This document shows, piece by piece, positions 22,860 to 31,511 of a DNA stretch of 31,541 nucleotides. Within the stretch, counting starts at the first letter, position 1. The number at the start of each line of letters is the position of its first letter. Source of the DNA: an uncultured Clostridium sp. (lineage in GTDB: Bacteria > Bacillota > Clostridia > Lachnospirales > Lachnospiraceae); contig URFM01000043.1 in assembly GCA_900547035.1 (NCBI GenBank), positions 1 to 31,541 of the forward strand. The letters run 5' to 3'. Made by a program: the position numbers and the translations under genes. The notes beneath the pieces were generated by a model. That model was not told where the DNA came from. It did not search any database and saw only the letters and a program-made list of their open reading frames with translations.

Positions 22860-24557
22860 ATGATTTACATTCCATGTTTTAACGTGCTGACGCTGCCGGA
22901 TGTATCCTGCTATTTTCGGCTGGATTATTTAAACGGCATGTCGGACCAGCCGGTGAAAGCGGGAGACAAGGTCCTCTTTTTGATGTTAAAGGAGCAGAGA
23001 GAGGGAGGAGAGATTGAAGCGGAGGACATTTACCCCATCGCTGTCCGGGGAGTGGTGGAGAGCATTGACAATCAGTGGGCGCTGGTACATACCACCAACC
23101 GGGTCAATCTGGATTCCATTCAGGTGGAGGGGAAGAGCTTCCGCCTGGAGATGCGCATGAGGCCGGACTTGAACGACCTGGACCCGGACGAGAAGGAAGA
23201 GCGGTTCCAGAAAATGCGCTCCGCCATGCTGCAGATTAGCAATGAGGAAAAATACGCCATTCTGGAGGAGGACTCGGTGGCAAAACGGACGGAGCTGATG
23301 GAAAAAGCCTTCTATGAGTCCCTGGAGCTCTACAAGGTCAGCAGCGAGGCCCAGAACGCCCAGCAGCAGTCCAATGAGAAGCTTTACAGAGAACAGGCCC
23401 TCCGCCGCCAAATCGATTTCCTCCAGAAGGAACTGGATGACCTGCATCCGGAAAATGTGACGGACGTCCGGAAATTCGAGCAGAAGATACAGGAGTCCGG
23501 CATGAATGAAACGGCCAGGGCGGAGGCGGAAAAGGTTTTAAACCGCATGAAGCAGGAGGGCCAGGAAAGTCATGAATACGGGATGCTCTACGATTATCTG
23601 GACTTTGTGACCAGTCTGAAGTGGAAGAAGGAAGAGCCTTCCCAGATTGATTTGAAGGCGGCCAGGGAGGTCCTGGACGAGGACCATTTCGGGCTGAAAA
23701 AGACCAAGGAGCGGATAATCCAGCAGATTGCCAGAAAGCATCTGCTTCCAAAAGCCATGGAGAAGGCGGGAATCCGGGAGGAGGATTTTACCATCAGCGA
23801 TGAAGGTCTGAGAGCCCTGATTTCCGATTACACCATGGAGGCAGGAGTGCGGGGGCTGAAAAACCGTCTGGATGCTTTGTGCCGGGCAGCGGCAGTCCGG
23901 ATTGTGAGCGGCAGCTGCAGCCGGGTATCGGTGGAGCCGAAGGATTTGCGGGATATTCTGGAAATGTCTCCCATCCGGCACGACCATATCCTGGAGACGA
24001 AAAATCCCGGAATTGTGACCGGACTGGCCTGGACTCAGGCAGGAGGGGAAATTCTGTTTATCGAAACCCTCTTTACCAAAGGCAGCGGAAAAATCACCGT
24101 TACCGGCCAGCTGGGAGATGTGATGTAGGAATCGGTGCAGATTGCCATCAGCCTGGTAAAGGCAATGTTCCCGGAAAAGGAAGAACTCTTTGAGCAGAAC
24201 GACCTGCATATCCATGTGCCGGCGGGAGCGGTGCCGAAGGACGGCCCCTCGGCGGGAATCACCCTGACCACCGCTCTGGCTTCCCTGGTAACGGGAAAGC
24301 CGGTCCATCCGGAGATTGCTATGACCGGAGAGGTTTCCCTGCGGGGCGTGGTGATGCCCATCGGAGGCCTTCCGGAAAAGCTGATGGCAGCCCAGCGAGC
24401 CGGGGTGAAACGGGTGCTGATTCCGGAAGAAAATACGGACGACCTGCGGGATGTGGCAGAGGAAGTGAAACAGGAACTGGAGATGATTCCCGTTCATCAG
24501 GTGCGGGACGTGCTGAAGCTGGTGGGTATTTTGGAGGATGAGGAAATCGCGGACTGA
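22860..24557 (+). pseudogene. lon: Lon protease lacking its AAA+ core, interrupted by an in-frame UAG
   Basis: Lon normally unfolds proteins with an AAA+ domain and cuts them with a Ser-Lys protease domain. Here an N-terminal LON substrate-binding domain and coiled region (about 1-280) run to LDEDHFGLKKTKERIIQQIA, which normally leads into the ATPase. The next residues are RKHLLPKAMEKAGI, normally the start of the small alpha subdomain after the ATPase. Walker A, Walker B and sensor motifs are absent: about 205-230 residues are missing, in frame, at 23727-23735. After GQLGDVM a UAG (24126-24128) replaces the usual lysine codon. The frame then continues 143 codons through the protease domain, with catalytic Ser codon 24249 (PKDGPSAG) and Lys codon 24378 (GGLPEK). 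AGGAGG precedes ATG 22860. A GTG at 24135 could restart the protease part. Decay is the simplest reading. Confidence 0.85.
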
Positions 24558-24608
24558 ATATAATTGCGGAAGAAAGTACGCAAGATAATACGCAAGTGCA
24601 GGGATAAC

Positions 24609-24632
24609 AATGGGGGCATCCGCCCCCATTTT
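24609..24632 (+). terminator. Intrinsic terminator after lon
   Basis: AATGGGGGC (24609-24617), loop ATCC, GCCCCCATT (24622-24630), then TT continuing a four-T run. The convergent MerR gene ends 22 bases further on. Confidence 0.78.
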
Positions 24633-24653
24633 CCGTATGGTCTGTCAGAAATT

Positions 24654-25496
24654 TCATCTGCTTTGGGCCGGGTTTTCCGCCACCGGGATCCGGATTTCCG
24701 TTACAAACTGCTCCATGTCGTTGGTCAGTCCGTAATCCACCATGGTAATCTCCCTGGAAAAGCCGGTAACCTTCAGATGATTCTTGCGGATATAGTCCAT
24801 CAGCTTTTCATACTGGGGAGGAGCTTCCGGGTGGCTGCCGTGAAAACGGATGGAAGCGCAGAGGGTTCGGGGGAGCTGCATGATTTCCCCCTCAAAGCGG
24901 TCCTCCTCATCCAGAATAAGAAAAACGCTGTCATACTGGTCAAAGCGCCCTTCCAAAAGATGGGAAGCGGAGATGCTTACCCCCACTTTTCCGAAAAAGA
25001 CCGCCGTTTCCCGCTGGGATTTCTCCAGACGGCGGATGGGTTCTTCCATATCCAAAAAACCGTGGATTTTCAGAGAATCCTGCATGGAGATGATGCGGCA
25101 GGGAGGAGTTTCCAGCAACTGGATTACGTCAAAAAGAGAAGTCCGCACATCCTTCAGCCGCTGCAGCTGGTTCTCGATTTTTCGTTCAATTCGCTGCAGC
25201 TCCTGCTGCTTGGCGGCCACGGCCTCTTTCTGCTGGCGCAGCATTTCTTCCATTTTATTGATATCCCGGTTCCGGATAAAATCCGCAATCTCCGGCAGAG
25301 GCATATCCAGGGCCCGCAGGTAGCGGATGATATTTAAGGGCTCAAACTGGCGTACGCTGTAATAGCGGTATCCGGTATCCGGGTCAATGTATTCGGGGAT
25401 TAAAAGCCCCGCGGCCTCATAATGGCGCAGGGTGCTGACGCTCAAGCAGAACATCTTCGCCACCTGGCCGATTTGAAAAAGTTGGGAATGTTCCAT
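24654..25496 (-). CDS. MerR-family regulator with C-terminal effector-binding domain
   Basis: A 280-residue activator/repressor. The N-terminal winged helix (about 7-75) has IGQVAKMFCLSVSTLRHYEAAGLL and GYRYYSVRQFEPLNIIRYLR, the MerR signature. A long dimerisation coiled coil (about 85-125, KQQELQRIERKIENQL) follows, then a GyrI-like/BmrR-type ligand domain (about 130-275) ending in an EIRIPV strand. It is the second gene of an operon with the MATE exporter, starting 7 bases after the MATE stop. The operon promoter has the 19-base spacer and dyad typical of MerR targets, so this protein probably senses a lipophilic drug and induces its own operon. Ligand unknown. Confidence 0.92.
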   Translation of the reverse strand: MEHSQLFQIGQVAKMFCLSVSTLRHYEAAGLLIPEYIDPDTGYRYYSVRQFEPLNIIRYLRALDMPLPEIADFIRNRDINKMEEMLRQQKEAVAAKQQELQRIERKIENQLQRLKDVRTSLFDVIQLLETPPCRIISMQDSLKIHGFLDMEEPIRRLEKSQRETAVFFGKVGVSISASHLLEGRFDQYDSVFLILDEEDRFEGEIMQLPRTLCASIRFHGSHPEAPPQYEKLMDYIRKNHLKVTGFSREITMVDYGLTNDMEQFVTEIRIPVAENPAQSR

Positions 25497-25503
25497 ATGG
25501 GTG

Positions 25504-26865
25504 CTATGCTCCTTTTCGTTCTGCAGCTGTTTTCCGGGTGATGATGTGGTATGCTATGAGGCAGATGATGACGGACAGCAGGGAGCCGGTGGATGTGGCA
25601 AGGCCCATGGGGAACAGCGTGTCCGGAAACATCCTGGAGGTCAGATAGACGCCCGGAACCCGGACCAGCATAACCGCGATGATATTGTGGAGGAAGGAGA
25701 GTCCGGATTTGCCGCAGGCACAGAAATAGCCGCTGAAGGAAAAATGGATTCCCGCGAACACGCAGTCCCATACATAGCCCCGCATATACTGGCCGCCAAG
25801 ATGGACCACCTGAGCGCCGTCTGCCTGACCCGGGTCCGTAAAGAGGGAAACCACCGGCTCTGCCGCCACCTGCATGAAAAGAGCGACGCAGAGTCCGAAA
25901 CAGAGGGATATGACAGCGGCATAGCGCAGGGTGAGGCGGGCCCGGTCCTCCTTGCCGGCTCCGATGTTCTGAGCGCCCAAAGCGGAAACCGTGGAAAGCA
26001 TGGAGGAGGGCACCAAAAACAGAAAGCTGATTAGCTTTTCCACAATGCCTACGGCGGCGGCATCCGTTAATCCCCGCCGGTTGGCGATAATGGTGATGAT
26101 GATAAAGGCCACCTGGATTAGGCCGTCCTGGCAGGCAATGGGGATTCCGATTTTCAGGAGTTTTCCCATAACGGTCGGTGAGGGACGAAAATCGCTTTTT
26201 TTCAGGGATATGCCGCTGCCGTTCCGCAGGATTACCGTCAGGGAGAGAACAACGCTGATGGCCTGGGAAAGCGTGGTACCCAGAGCTGCCCCGGAGGGTC
26301 CCATGCGCAGAAGGCCCATAAACAGATAGTCCAGGATGATATTAGCCGCACAGGCCGCGGCGATGAAGAACATGGGGCTTTTGGAGTCGCCCATTCCGCG
26401 GAACATGGAGCTGATTATATTGTAAGCCGTGATGAAGGGGATTCCCATAAAGCAGATGGTCAGATAGTCCAATGTGCCGGAAACCGCCTCCTGAGGAGTG
26501 GACATGATGGAAACGATGGAGCCGGAGAGGGCCAGCAGCACAGCCGTCAGCACCAGGGATAAGGCCATAAAGAGGGTGACGGTATTGCCGATGCTGGAGG
26601 CGGCCATCTTCCGGTCCGATGCGCCCACCGCCTGGGCGATGGAAACGGTGGAACCCATGGCAAGGCCTACAATCATGACGGTCAGCATATGCATGACCTG
26701 GGAGCCGATGGACACCGCCGTGGTGCTGGCCACACCCTCAAACTGTCCGATGATAAACAAATCCGCCATGCCGTAAAGGGTCTGGAGAAAATAGGACAGC
26801 AGATAGGGAAGGGAAAAAAATACGATGTTCTGAAAAACGCTGCCGGTTGTACGATTCTGTTCCAT
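25504..26865 (-). CDS. MATE family efflux transporter, first gene of a MerR-controlled operon
   Basis: A 453-residue membrane exporter with about twelve helices. Recognisable MATE segments are FFSLPYLLSYFLQTLYGMADLFIIG, GLAMGSTVSIAQAVGA, ISSMFRGMGDSKSPMFF and ALGAQNIGAGKEDRARLTLR. It is distinct from the MATE gene at 17039. AAGGAG lies 8 bases before the ATG. It is co-transcribed with the MerR regulator and preceded by a MerR-type promoter, so export of the compound that binds the regulator is likely. The mRNA leader contains two short inverted repeats (26913-26928 and 26931-26943). The exact drug or metabolite cannot be told. Confidence 0.92.
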   Translation of the reverse strand: MEQNRTTGSVFQNIVFFSLPYLLSYFLQTLYGMADLFIIGQFEGVASTTAVSIGSQVMHMLTVMIVGLAMGSTVSIAQAVGASDRKMAASSIGNTVTLFMALSLVLTAVLLALSGSIVSIMSTPQEAVSGTLDYLTICFMGIPFITAYNIISSMFRGMGDSKSPMFFIAAACAANIILDYLFMGLLRMGPSGAALGTTLSQAISVVLSLTVILRNGSGISLKKSDFRPSPTVMGKLLKIGIPIACQDGLIQVAFIIITIIANRRGLTDAAAVGIVEKLISFLFLVPSSMLSTVSALGAQNIGAGKEDRARLTLRYAAVISLCFGLCVALFMQVAAEPVVSLFTDPGQADGAQVVHLGGQYMRGYVWDCVFAGIHFSFSGYFCACGKSGLSFLHNIIAVMLVRVPGVYLTSRMFPDTLFPMGLATSTGSLLSVIICLIAYHIITRKTAAERKGA

Positions 26866-26912
26866 GGGGGGATCTCCTTCTGAAGTAAAAATTCTGCCAT
26901 AATGACGCTGCG

Positions 26913-26928
26913 GGACGGCTCGCCGTCC
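26913..26928 (-). repeat. Leader hairpin of the MATE-merR operon
   Basis: GGACGG, loop CTCG, CCGTCC: a 6-bp GC-rich stem in the mRNA leader, about 48 bases before the MATE start codon. No T-run follows. Confidence 0.5.
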
Positions 26929-26930
26929 TG

Positions 26931-26943
26931 AACGGTTACCGTT
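26931..26943. promoter_or_regulatory. Palindrome at the transcription start of the MATE-merR operon
   Basis: AACGGTTACCGTT has perfect 6-bp arms around one base. It lies just downstream of the -10 box, over the expected start point, where a second regulator could bind. Confidence 0.45.
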
Positions 26944-26945
26944 AC

Positions 26946-26976
26946 ATTATAAACTCTATCTCTATTGTAGAGTCAA
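26946..26976 (-). promoter_or_regulatory. MerR-type promoter with 19-bp spacer and operator dyad
   Basis: Minus strand: TTGACT (26976-26971), 19-base spacer, TATAAT (26951-26946). The dyad ACTCTA-N9-TAGAGT (26953-26973) fills the spacer. Over-long 19-bp spacers with a central dyad are the hallmark of promoters activated by MerR proteins through DNA distortion. The gene of a MerR regulator lies in the operon. Confidence 0.82.
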
Positions 26977-26989
26977 GAAGAATTTTAAA

Positions 26990-27021
26990 TTCAGAGTTAT
27001 ACTAAAAACCGATGATACAAT
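26990..27021 (+). promoter_or_regulatory. Weak candidate promoter of sbcDC
   Basis: The -10 TACAAT (27016-27021) is good. The best upstream hexamer, TTCAGA (26990-26995), is 20 bases away, so the -35 is poor. No LexA box was seen here. Confidence 0.3.
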
Positions 27022-27054
27022 GACATTGGAAATCCAGAACAAGGAGGACTCCCT

Positions 27055-28200
27055 ATGAAATTTTTTCACCTTTCCGACCTGCACATCGGCCTGAAGCTGA
27101 TCAACCGGGACTTGCGGGAAGACCAGGAATATATATTTGACCAGATTGTCCGTTTGGCCTTGCAGGAGACGCCGGACGCGGTGGTAATCGCCGGGGATAT
27201 TTATGACAAGGCGGTCCCTGCCGCCGAAGCAGTGGAAGTTTTCGACCATTTTTTGTCGAATCTCAGGGAGGCTGTTCCCCAGGCGGAGATTATGATGATT
27301 AGCGGAAATCATGACAGCGGTCCCCGGGTCAACTGTTTCCGGAGTCTTTTGTCCCGCCAGAAGGTTCATATGATTGGCCTTCCGCCTCAAGGTCCGGAGG
27401 AAAAAATGGCCAGGGTCCAGCTTCACGATTCCTATGGGACGGTGAACTTTTATCTATTGCCTTTTGTCCGGCCGTCCATGGTCCGTCAGGTAGTGGGAAC
27501 AGACGAACATGGCAACAATTTTTCCTACGATGAGACCGTTCGCCGTATGGTTGACCGGGAGGAGGTGGACACATCTCAGCGAAATGTTCTTGTCAGTCAT
27601 CAATTTTACCTGCCGGCAGGAAAACGTGCAGATGAGATTTCAAGGATGGATTCGGAAATCCGCACCGTGGGCAATATTGACCAGGTGTCGGCCGATGTTC
27701 TGAAAGATTTTGATTACGCGGCATTGGGCCACATTCACAAGCCCATGACCGCAGGACGGGAATATTTCCGATACTGCGGTACACCCATGGCTGTTTCAGT
27801 CAGCGAAGCAGGACAGCAAAAGGGGGTTATAATGGCAGAGCTGAGGGAAAAGGGGGATATCAGAATCCAGGTGCTTCCTTTAAAACCTTTGCGACAGATT
27901 CGGGTAATAAGGGGAAACCTGGAGGAGGTACTGGCCCAGGGATCAGCTGATTTTGTTTCCGTAGTGCTGGAGGGAAAGGTACAGGAGGATGCGGACCTTC
28001 AGGAACGTATCCGGCGAGCGTTTCCCTATCTGCTGGAGGTGAGGCGGGAACATGAGACAAGAGCGGACTATGCTGCGGCAGAACGAACAGGGGAGGAGAT
28101 GGATCCCTTTGCTTTGTGCTGCGCGTTTCTGAAAGATCTGGATGATGAGGACCGGGGACTTCTCAAAGATGTGGTCGAACATGTACAGGAGGTGAGATAG
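27055..28200 (+). CDS. sbcD: Exonuclease subunit SbcD (Mre11 homologue)
   Basis: A 381-residue Mn-dependent nuclease subunit of the SbcCD complex, which opens hairpins and trims DNA ends during repair and replication. Phosphodiesterase motifs are all present: FHLSDLHIG (residues 4-12), AGDIYDKA (about 47), SGNHDSG (about 83), LVSHQFYLP and ALGHIHKP (about 225-231). A capping domain follows. AAGGAGG lies 7 bases before the ATG. The stop codon UAG is immediately followed by the sbcC ATG, so translation is coupled. Nothing unusual in length or motifs. Confidence 0.95.
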   Translation: MKFFHLSDLHIGLKLINRDLREDQEYIFDQIVRLALQETPDAVVIAGDIYDKAVPAAEAVEVFDHFLSNLREAVPQAEIMMISGNHDSGPRVNCFRSLLSRQKVHMIGLPPQGPEEKMARVQLHDSYGTVNFYLLPFVRPSMVRQVVGTDEHGNNFSYDETVRRMVDREEVDTSQRNVLVSHQFYLPAGKRADEISRMDSEIRTVGNIDQVSADVLKDFDYAALGHIHKPMTAGREYFRYCGTPMAVSVSEAGQQKGVIMAELREKGDIRIQVLPLKPLRQIRVIRGNLEEVLAQGSADFVSVVLEGKVQEDADLQERIRRAFPYLLEVRREHETRADYAAAERTGEEMDPFALCCAFLKDLDDEDRGLLKDVVEHVQEVR

Positions 28201-31200
28201 ATGAAGCCATTAAAGCTGACGATGGAGGCCTTTGGCTCTTACGGGTGCCGGACAGTTATCGATTTTGGAAAGCCGGGCCAGAATCTGTTCCTCATTACCG
28301 GAGATACAGGGGCTGGAAAATCCACCATTTTTGACGCCATCGTATTTGCGCTTTATGGGGAAGCCAGCTCCAACGCCAGCCGCAAGGACGGCGCTGAGCT
28401 GCAAAGCCAGTTTGCGTCCCCGGAAACACTTCCTTTTGTAGAGCTGACTTTCAGCGAGGGAAGAGGAAGGGATCGAAAAGTGTATATTGTCCGGCGGACG
28501 CCCAGGCATAAAAGGCCCTTAAAAAGGGGATCGGGAATGAAGGATGTGAGCGAAACGGTTTCTTTACGGATGCCTGACGGCTCCGAATATCCTCCGAAAG
28601 AAACAGATCGAAAGCTGGAGGAACTGGTGGGGCTGACCAAGGCACAGTTTATGCAGGTAGCCATGATTGCCCAGGGCGAGTTTATGGAATTTCTGCGGGC
28701 CAGGTCCGATGATAAAAAGGCTATTTTCCGCAAGCTGTTTCATACTGGCCAGTATCAGGAAATCGTGGAAGAATTGGGACGGCGCAGGAAAGCTAAGGAA
28801 GGGGAAATTCAGCAGATTAAAGCCGCCTGTCGGCTGGAAGCCGCCCGCATTGAGGTTCCGCAGGATTACGGCAGAGCAGGGGAATTGTCGGAGCAGAAAG
28901 AGCGAATCAGCCAGGAGGAGGTCTTTATAAAAGAGGATTTGGAACAGCTGACAACAGAGCTTGAAATGCTGCGGGCCTGGCTGAAAAGTCAAAATCAGAA
29001 AATGGAAGAAAATGTGAAAATGCTGGGGCGCTTCAGGGACGAGAAGCGGGATGCGCTGACACAGGCCAGAGAGCTGGAAGAGCGATTTGCACAGCTGGAA
29101 AAAGCGAAAAAGCAGATGAAGCAATGTGAAGACCAGGAAAAAGAGATAGAACAGGCTCATCGGCTGGCTGTCCGGATTCGTGAGGCATATCAGATCCGGG
29201 AACGATATGAACGTTTTTCTGAAGAAACCCAGCGAGCCGGACGCGCCAGAGAACAGCTGGAGAGAGAAAAAAAATTGCTGCCCTGCATTGAGAAAAATTT
29301 GACAGCGGCGTCTGCCATGGAGGAGGAGAAAAAAAGACTTTTGGATCAGGAGACAGAACAGTTCAACCGGACTTCAGACCGGGTGGATCGGGCATTGAAC
29401 ATCTTAAAGGAACTTCGGATTGCCATAAAAGAGATGGAACAGAGGGAGAGCCTGCTGGTTCAGGCTCAGAGCGATTTTGTTCAGGCTGAAAATCAGGTGA
29501 AGGAATTAGAATGCCAGGAAGTACAATGGAGAAATCAGGAAAGAGATCTGCAGAGCGTCGGAAAAGAACGGGTTTTCTGGCAGTCTAAGGAGCAGGAGGC
29601 ATCTCGTTTCATCCGGAAGACGGTTTCTCTTCGGCAAATGAAGAAGGAGGCAGCAGTTCAGGAAAAAACAGCAATGGAGGCCCAAAGGGAATATATGCAG
29701 GCCAGGAACGAGTACCAGGAAGGGAGCGCGGAATATGAAGCCTTGCGCCAGCGTTTCCTGGACGGACAGGCAGGTCTTCTGGCGCGGGAGCTGAAGCCGG
29801 GAAAACCTTGTCCGGTCTGTGGCTCCACAAGCCATCCCGCTCCCTGTCGGCTGCCTGATGAGAATATTTCTGTGGACCGGGAAAAACTGGAAATGATGGA
29901 GAAGGAAACTGGAGTTCTCAGGACCCGTCAGGAGGAACTGGCTGCTCAGACCAGGTCTTCCCTGGCTCTTTTAGAAGAAAAAATGAAAAACCTCCGGCAG
30001 GCCGGAGACGACCTGAAAAAGGAAGCAGAAGATTTGGGATGGGCCGGACCGCCCTGCCGGACGCTGGAGGAATGGGAAGAAAGGCTAAAAGAAAGAACCA
30101 TTCAATTGGAAACGGAAGGGAAAAAACTGAAGGAAAAGGAAAAGCAGTTTCAAAGAGTTTCGGAAGCTCTTTCAAAAGCGGAAGAGGAAAAGGTCCGAAG
30201 GAGAGAAAAGTTGGAACAGGCCAGAAAGTCTTTGGAAGAGGCGAAGGTACGTCTGGACAGCAGCCGCATTAAAGCGGAAACCTATGAAAAGGAACAGGAG
30301 TATCCGGATGAAGAATCCGCGATGAAAGTGCTGTCCCAGGCAAGGGATAGAAAGACAGAGGCGGAGAGAGGGTGGAACGGGGCAAGGGAACAGTCCAGAT
30401 TAGTCAGAGAGCGTCTTAGCAGGACAAAGGCACTGATCACCCGGTTTGAAGCGGAGCTACCGGATTTAATTCAGGAAGAGGAAAAGAGAAGAGAAGATTA
30501 CCGGGTTTTCATGAAGGAAAAGGGATGGAGCCAGGAACAGTGGCAGTCCCTGACTTCAGACCATCCAAAGGAAGATGCGGAGGAGCTTTTGGAAAAGGTA
30601 CAGTCTTATAAAGAAAGAAGAGCGGGGGTGCAGGCGCAGATTCGTTCCTTAACCGAAACAATCGGATCGCGTTCTATGCCGGATTTAAAGCAGCTGGAGG
30701 AGGAGAATAAGAACGCGGAAAAACATCTGGAGGAAGCCAGGCAGCTGTTTGAAAAACGCAGAAGAGAGTATGAAAATATCCGTTTGGCGCACGAAACCAT
30801 GGTTCCCGGCCTGGAAAAACGAAAAAAGGCGGTAGGAGAGTATGAGCGTCTGGACCGCCTTTACCGGATTTTATCCGGGAATAAAACCGGAAGCCGTATG
30901 GACCTGGAAACCTATGTGCAGCGCCGTTATCTGGAACAGATCCTGGACAGCGCTAACCGGCGGTTTTGGGAAATGTCTGGGGGACAGTTTGAACTTCGGA
31001 TGTATCAGCTGGAAAGAGCAGGAGAGGGAAAGAATCGAGGACTGGATTTGATGGTTTATTCTGCTTTGACTGGCAAGGAGAGGGAAATCCGAACTCTTTC
31101 CGGAGGGGAATCTTTTATGGCAGCCCTGTCTTTGGCATTGGGAATGGCGGATCGTATTGAAGCTGGTTCCGGGGCCATTAACCTGGACATACTGTTTATT

Positions 31201-31389
31201 GATGAGGGATTTGGCTCCTTGGATGAACATTCCAGGGATCAGGCGGTAAAGGTGCTTCAGGAAATGGCTGGAGGTTCCAGACTGGTGGGAATTATTTCTC
31301 ATGTGACAGAGCTGAAACAGGAAATCGAGGATCAGCTGATTGTAACCAGGGACGAAAACGGCAGTCAGGCAAAATGGAAAATCAGTTGA
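28201..31389 (+). CDS. sbcC: Exonuclease subunit SbcC (Rad50 homologue)
   Basis: A 1062-residue SMC-like ATPase that partners SbcD. The N-terminal ATPase half has Walker A GDTGAGKST (residues 34-42) and a Q-loop region AMIAQGEFMEFL. Two long coiled coils, very rich in Glu, Lys and Gln, flank the zinc hook CPVC (Cys537 and Cys540). The C-terminal half carries the signature LSGGES (966-971) and Walker B LFIDEGFGSLD (Asp1001, Glu1002). Its ribosome binding site GGAGGTGAG lies within the end of sbcD, and the start directly follows the sbcD stop. The stop codon overlaps the -35 box of the next gene's promoter. Length and motif order are typical. Confidence 0.96.
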   Translation: MKPLKLTMEAFGSYGCRTVIDFGKPGQNLFLITGDTGAGKSTIFDAIVFALYGEASSNASRKDGAELQSQFASPETLPFVELTFSEGRGRDRKVYIVRRTPRHKRPLKRGSGMKDVSETVSLRMPDGSEYPPKETDRKLEELVGLTKAQFMQVAMIAQGEFMEFLRARSDDKKAIFRKLFHTGQYQEIVEELGRRRKAKEGEIQQIKAACRLEAARIEVPQDYGRAGELSEQKERISQEEVFIKEDLEQLTTELEMLRAWLKSQNQKMEENVKMLGRFRDEKRDALTQARELEERFAQLEKAKKQMKQCEDQEKEIEQAHRLAVRIREAYQIRERYERFSEETQRAGRAREQLEREKKLLPCIEKNLTAASAMEEEKKRLLDQETEQFNRTSDRVDRALNILKELRIAIKEMEQRESLLVQAQSDFVQAENQVKELECQEVQWRNQERDLQSVGKERVFWQSKEQEASRFIRKTVSLRQMKKEAAVQEKTAMEAQREYMQARNEYQEGSAEYEALRQRFLDGQAGLLARELKPGKPCPVCGSTSHPAPCRLPDENISVDREKLEMMEKETGVLRTRQEELAAQTRSSLALLEEKMKNLRQAGDDLKKEAEDLGWAGPPCRTLEEWEERLKERTIQLETEGKKLKEKEKQFQRVSEALSKAEEEKVRRREKLEQARKSLEEAKVRLDSSRIKAETYEKEQEYPDEESAMKVLSQARDRKTEAERGWNGAREQSRLVRERLSRTKALITRFEAELPDLIQEEEKRREDYRVFMKEKGWSQEQWQSLTSDHPKEDAEELLEKVQSYKERRAGVQAQIRSLTETIGSRSMPDLKQLEEENKNAEKHLEEARQLFEKRRREYENIRLAHETMVPGLEKRKKAVGEYERLDRLYRILSGNKTGSRMDLETYVQRRYLEQILDSANRRFWEMSGGQFELRMYQLERAGEGKNRGLDLMVYSALTGKEREIRTLSGGESFMAALSLALGMADRIEAGSGAINLDILFIDEGFGSLDEHSRDQAVKVLQEMAGGSRLVGIISHVTELKQEIEDQLIVTRDENGSQAKWKIS

Positions 31390-31413
31390 AAAAAATCGAA
31401 TACATGGTATAAT
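31386..31413 (+). promoter_or_regulatory. Promoter of the SOS-linked downstream gene
   Basis: TTGAAA (31386-31391, overlapping the sbcC stop), 16-base spacer, consensus TATAAT (31408-31413). The LexA box follows at the start point. Confidence 0.72.
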
Positions 31414-31420
31414 TAAATAA

Positions 31421-31432
31421 GAACATATGTTC
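31421..31432. promoter_or_regulatory. LexA (SOS) operator
   Basis: GAACATATGTTC is a perfect palindrome matching the Gram-positive LexA/DinR box (GAAC-N4-GTTC). It lies 7 bases downstream of the -10 box, over the transcription start, so LexA would block this promoter until DNA damage. Confidence 0.85.
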
Positions 31433-31511
31433 GATTCTGCGGCGGCTATAAATTTTCCTGTTTCGGGGAAACTGATAGGGAAACAGATTGGCTATGGATG
31501 GAGGAATCACA

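Noticed and set aside
24126..24128. Pyrrolysine or other UAG recoding in lon
   Set aside because: UAG ends several ordinary genes here (mapP, treB, sbcD, the MATE gene at 25504) and no pyl gene is visible; a point mutation is simpler.
24558..24608. Short direct repeat ACGCAAG twice after lon
   Set aside because: Only 7 bases, no further copies, no array structure; not a CRISPR or attachment site.
24564..25337. A 257-codon plus-strand open frame
   Set aside because: Antisense to the MerR gene and begins inside the lon terminator region.
26931..26943. LexA box upstream of sbcD
   Set aside because: AACGGTTACCGTT is a dyad but does not fit GAAC-N4-GTTC, and it is positioned for the minus-strand MATE operon.
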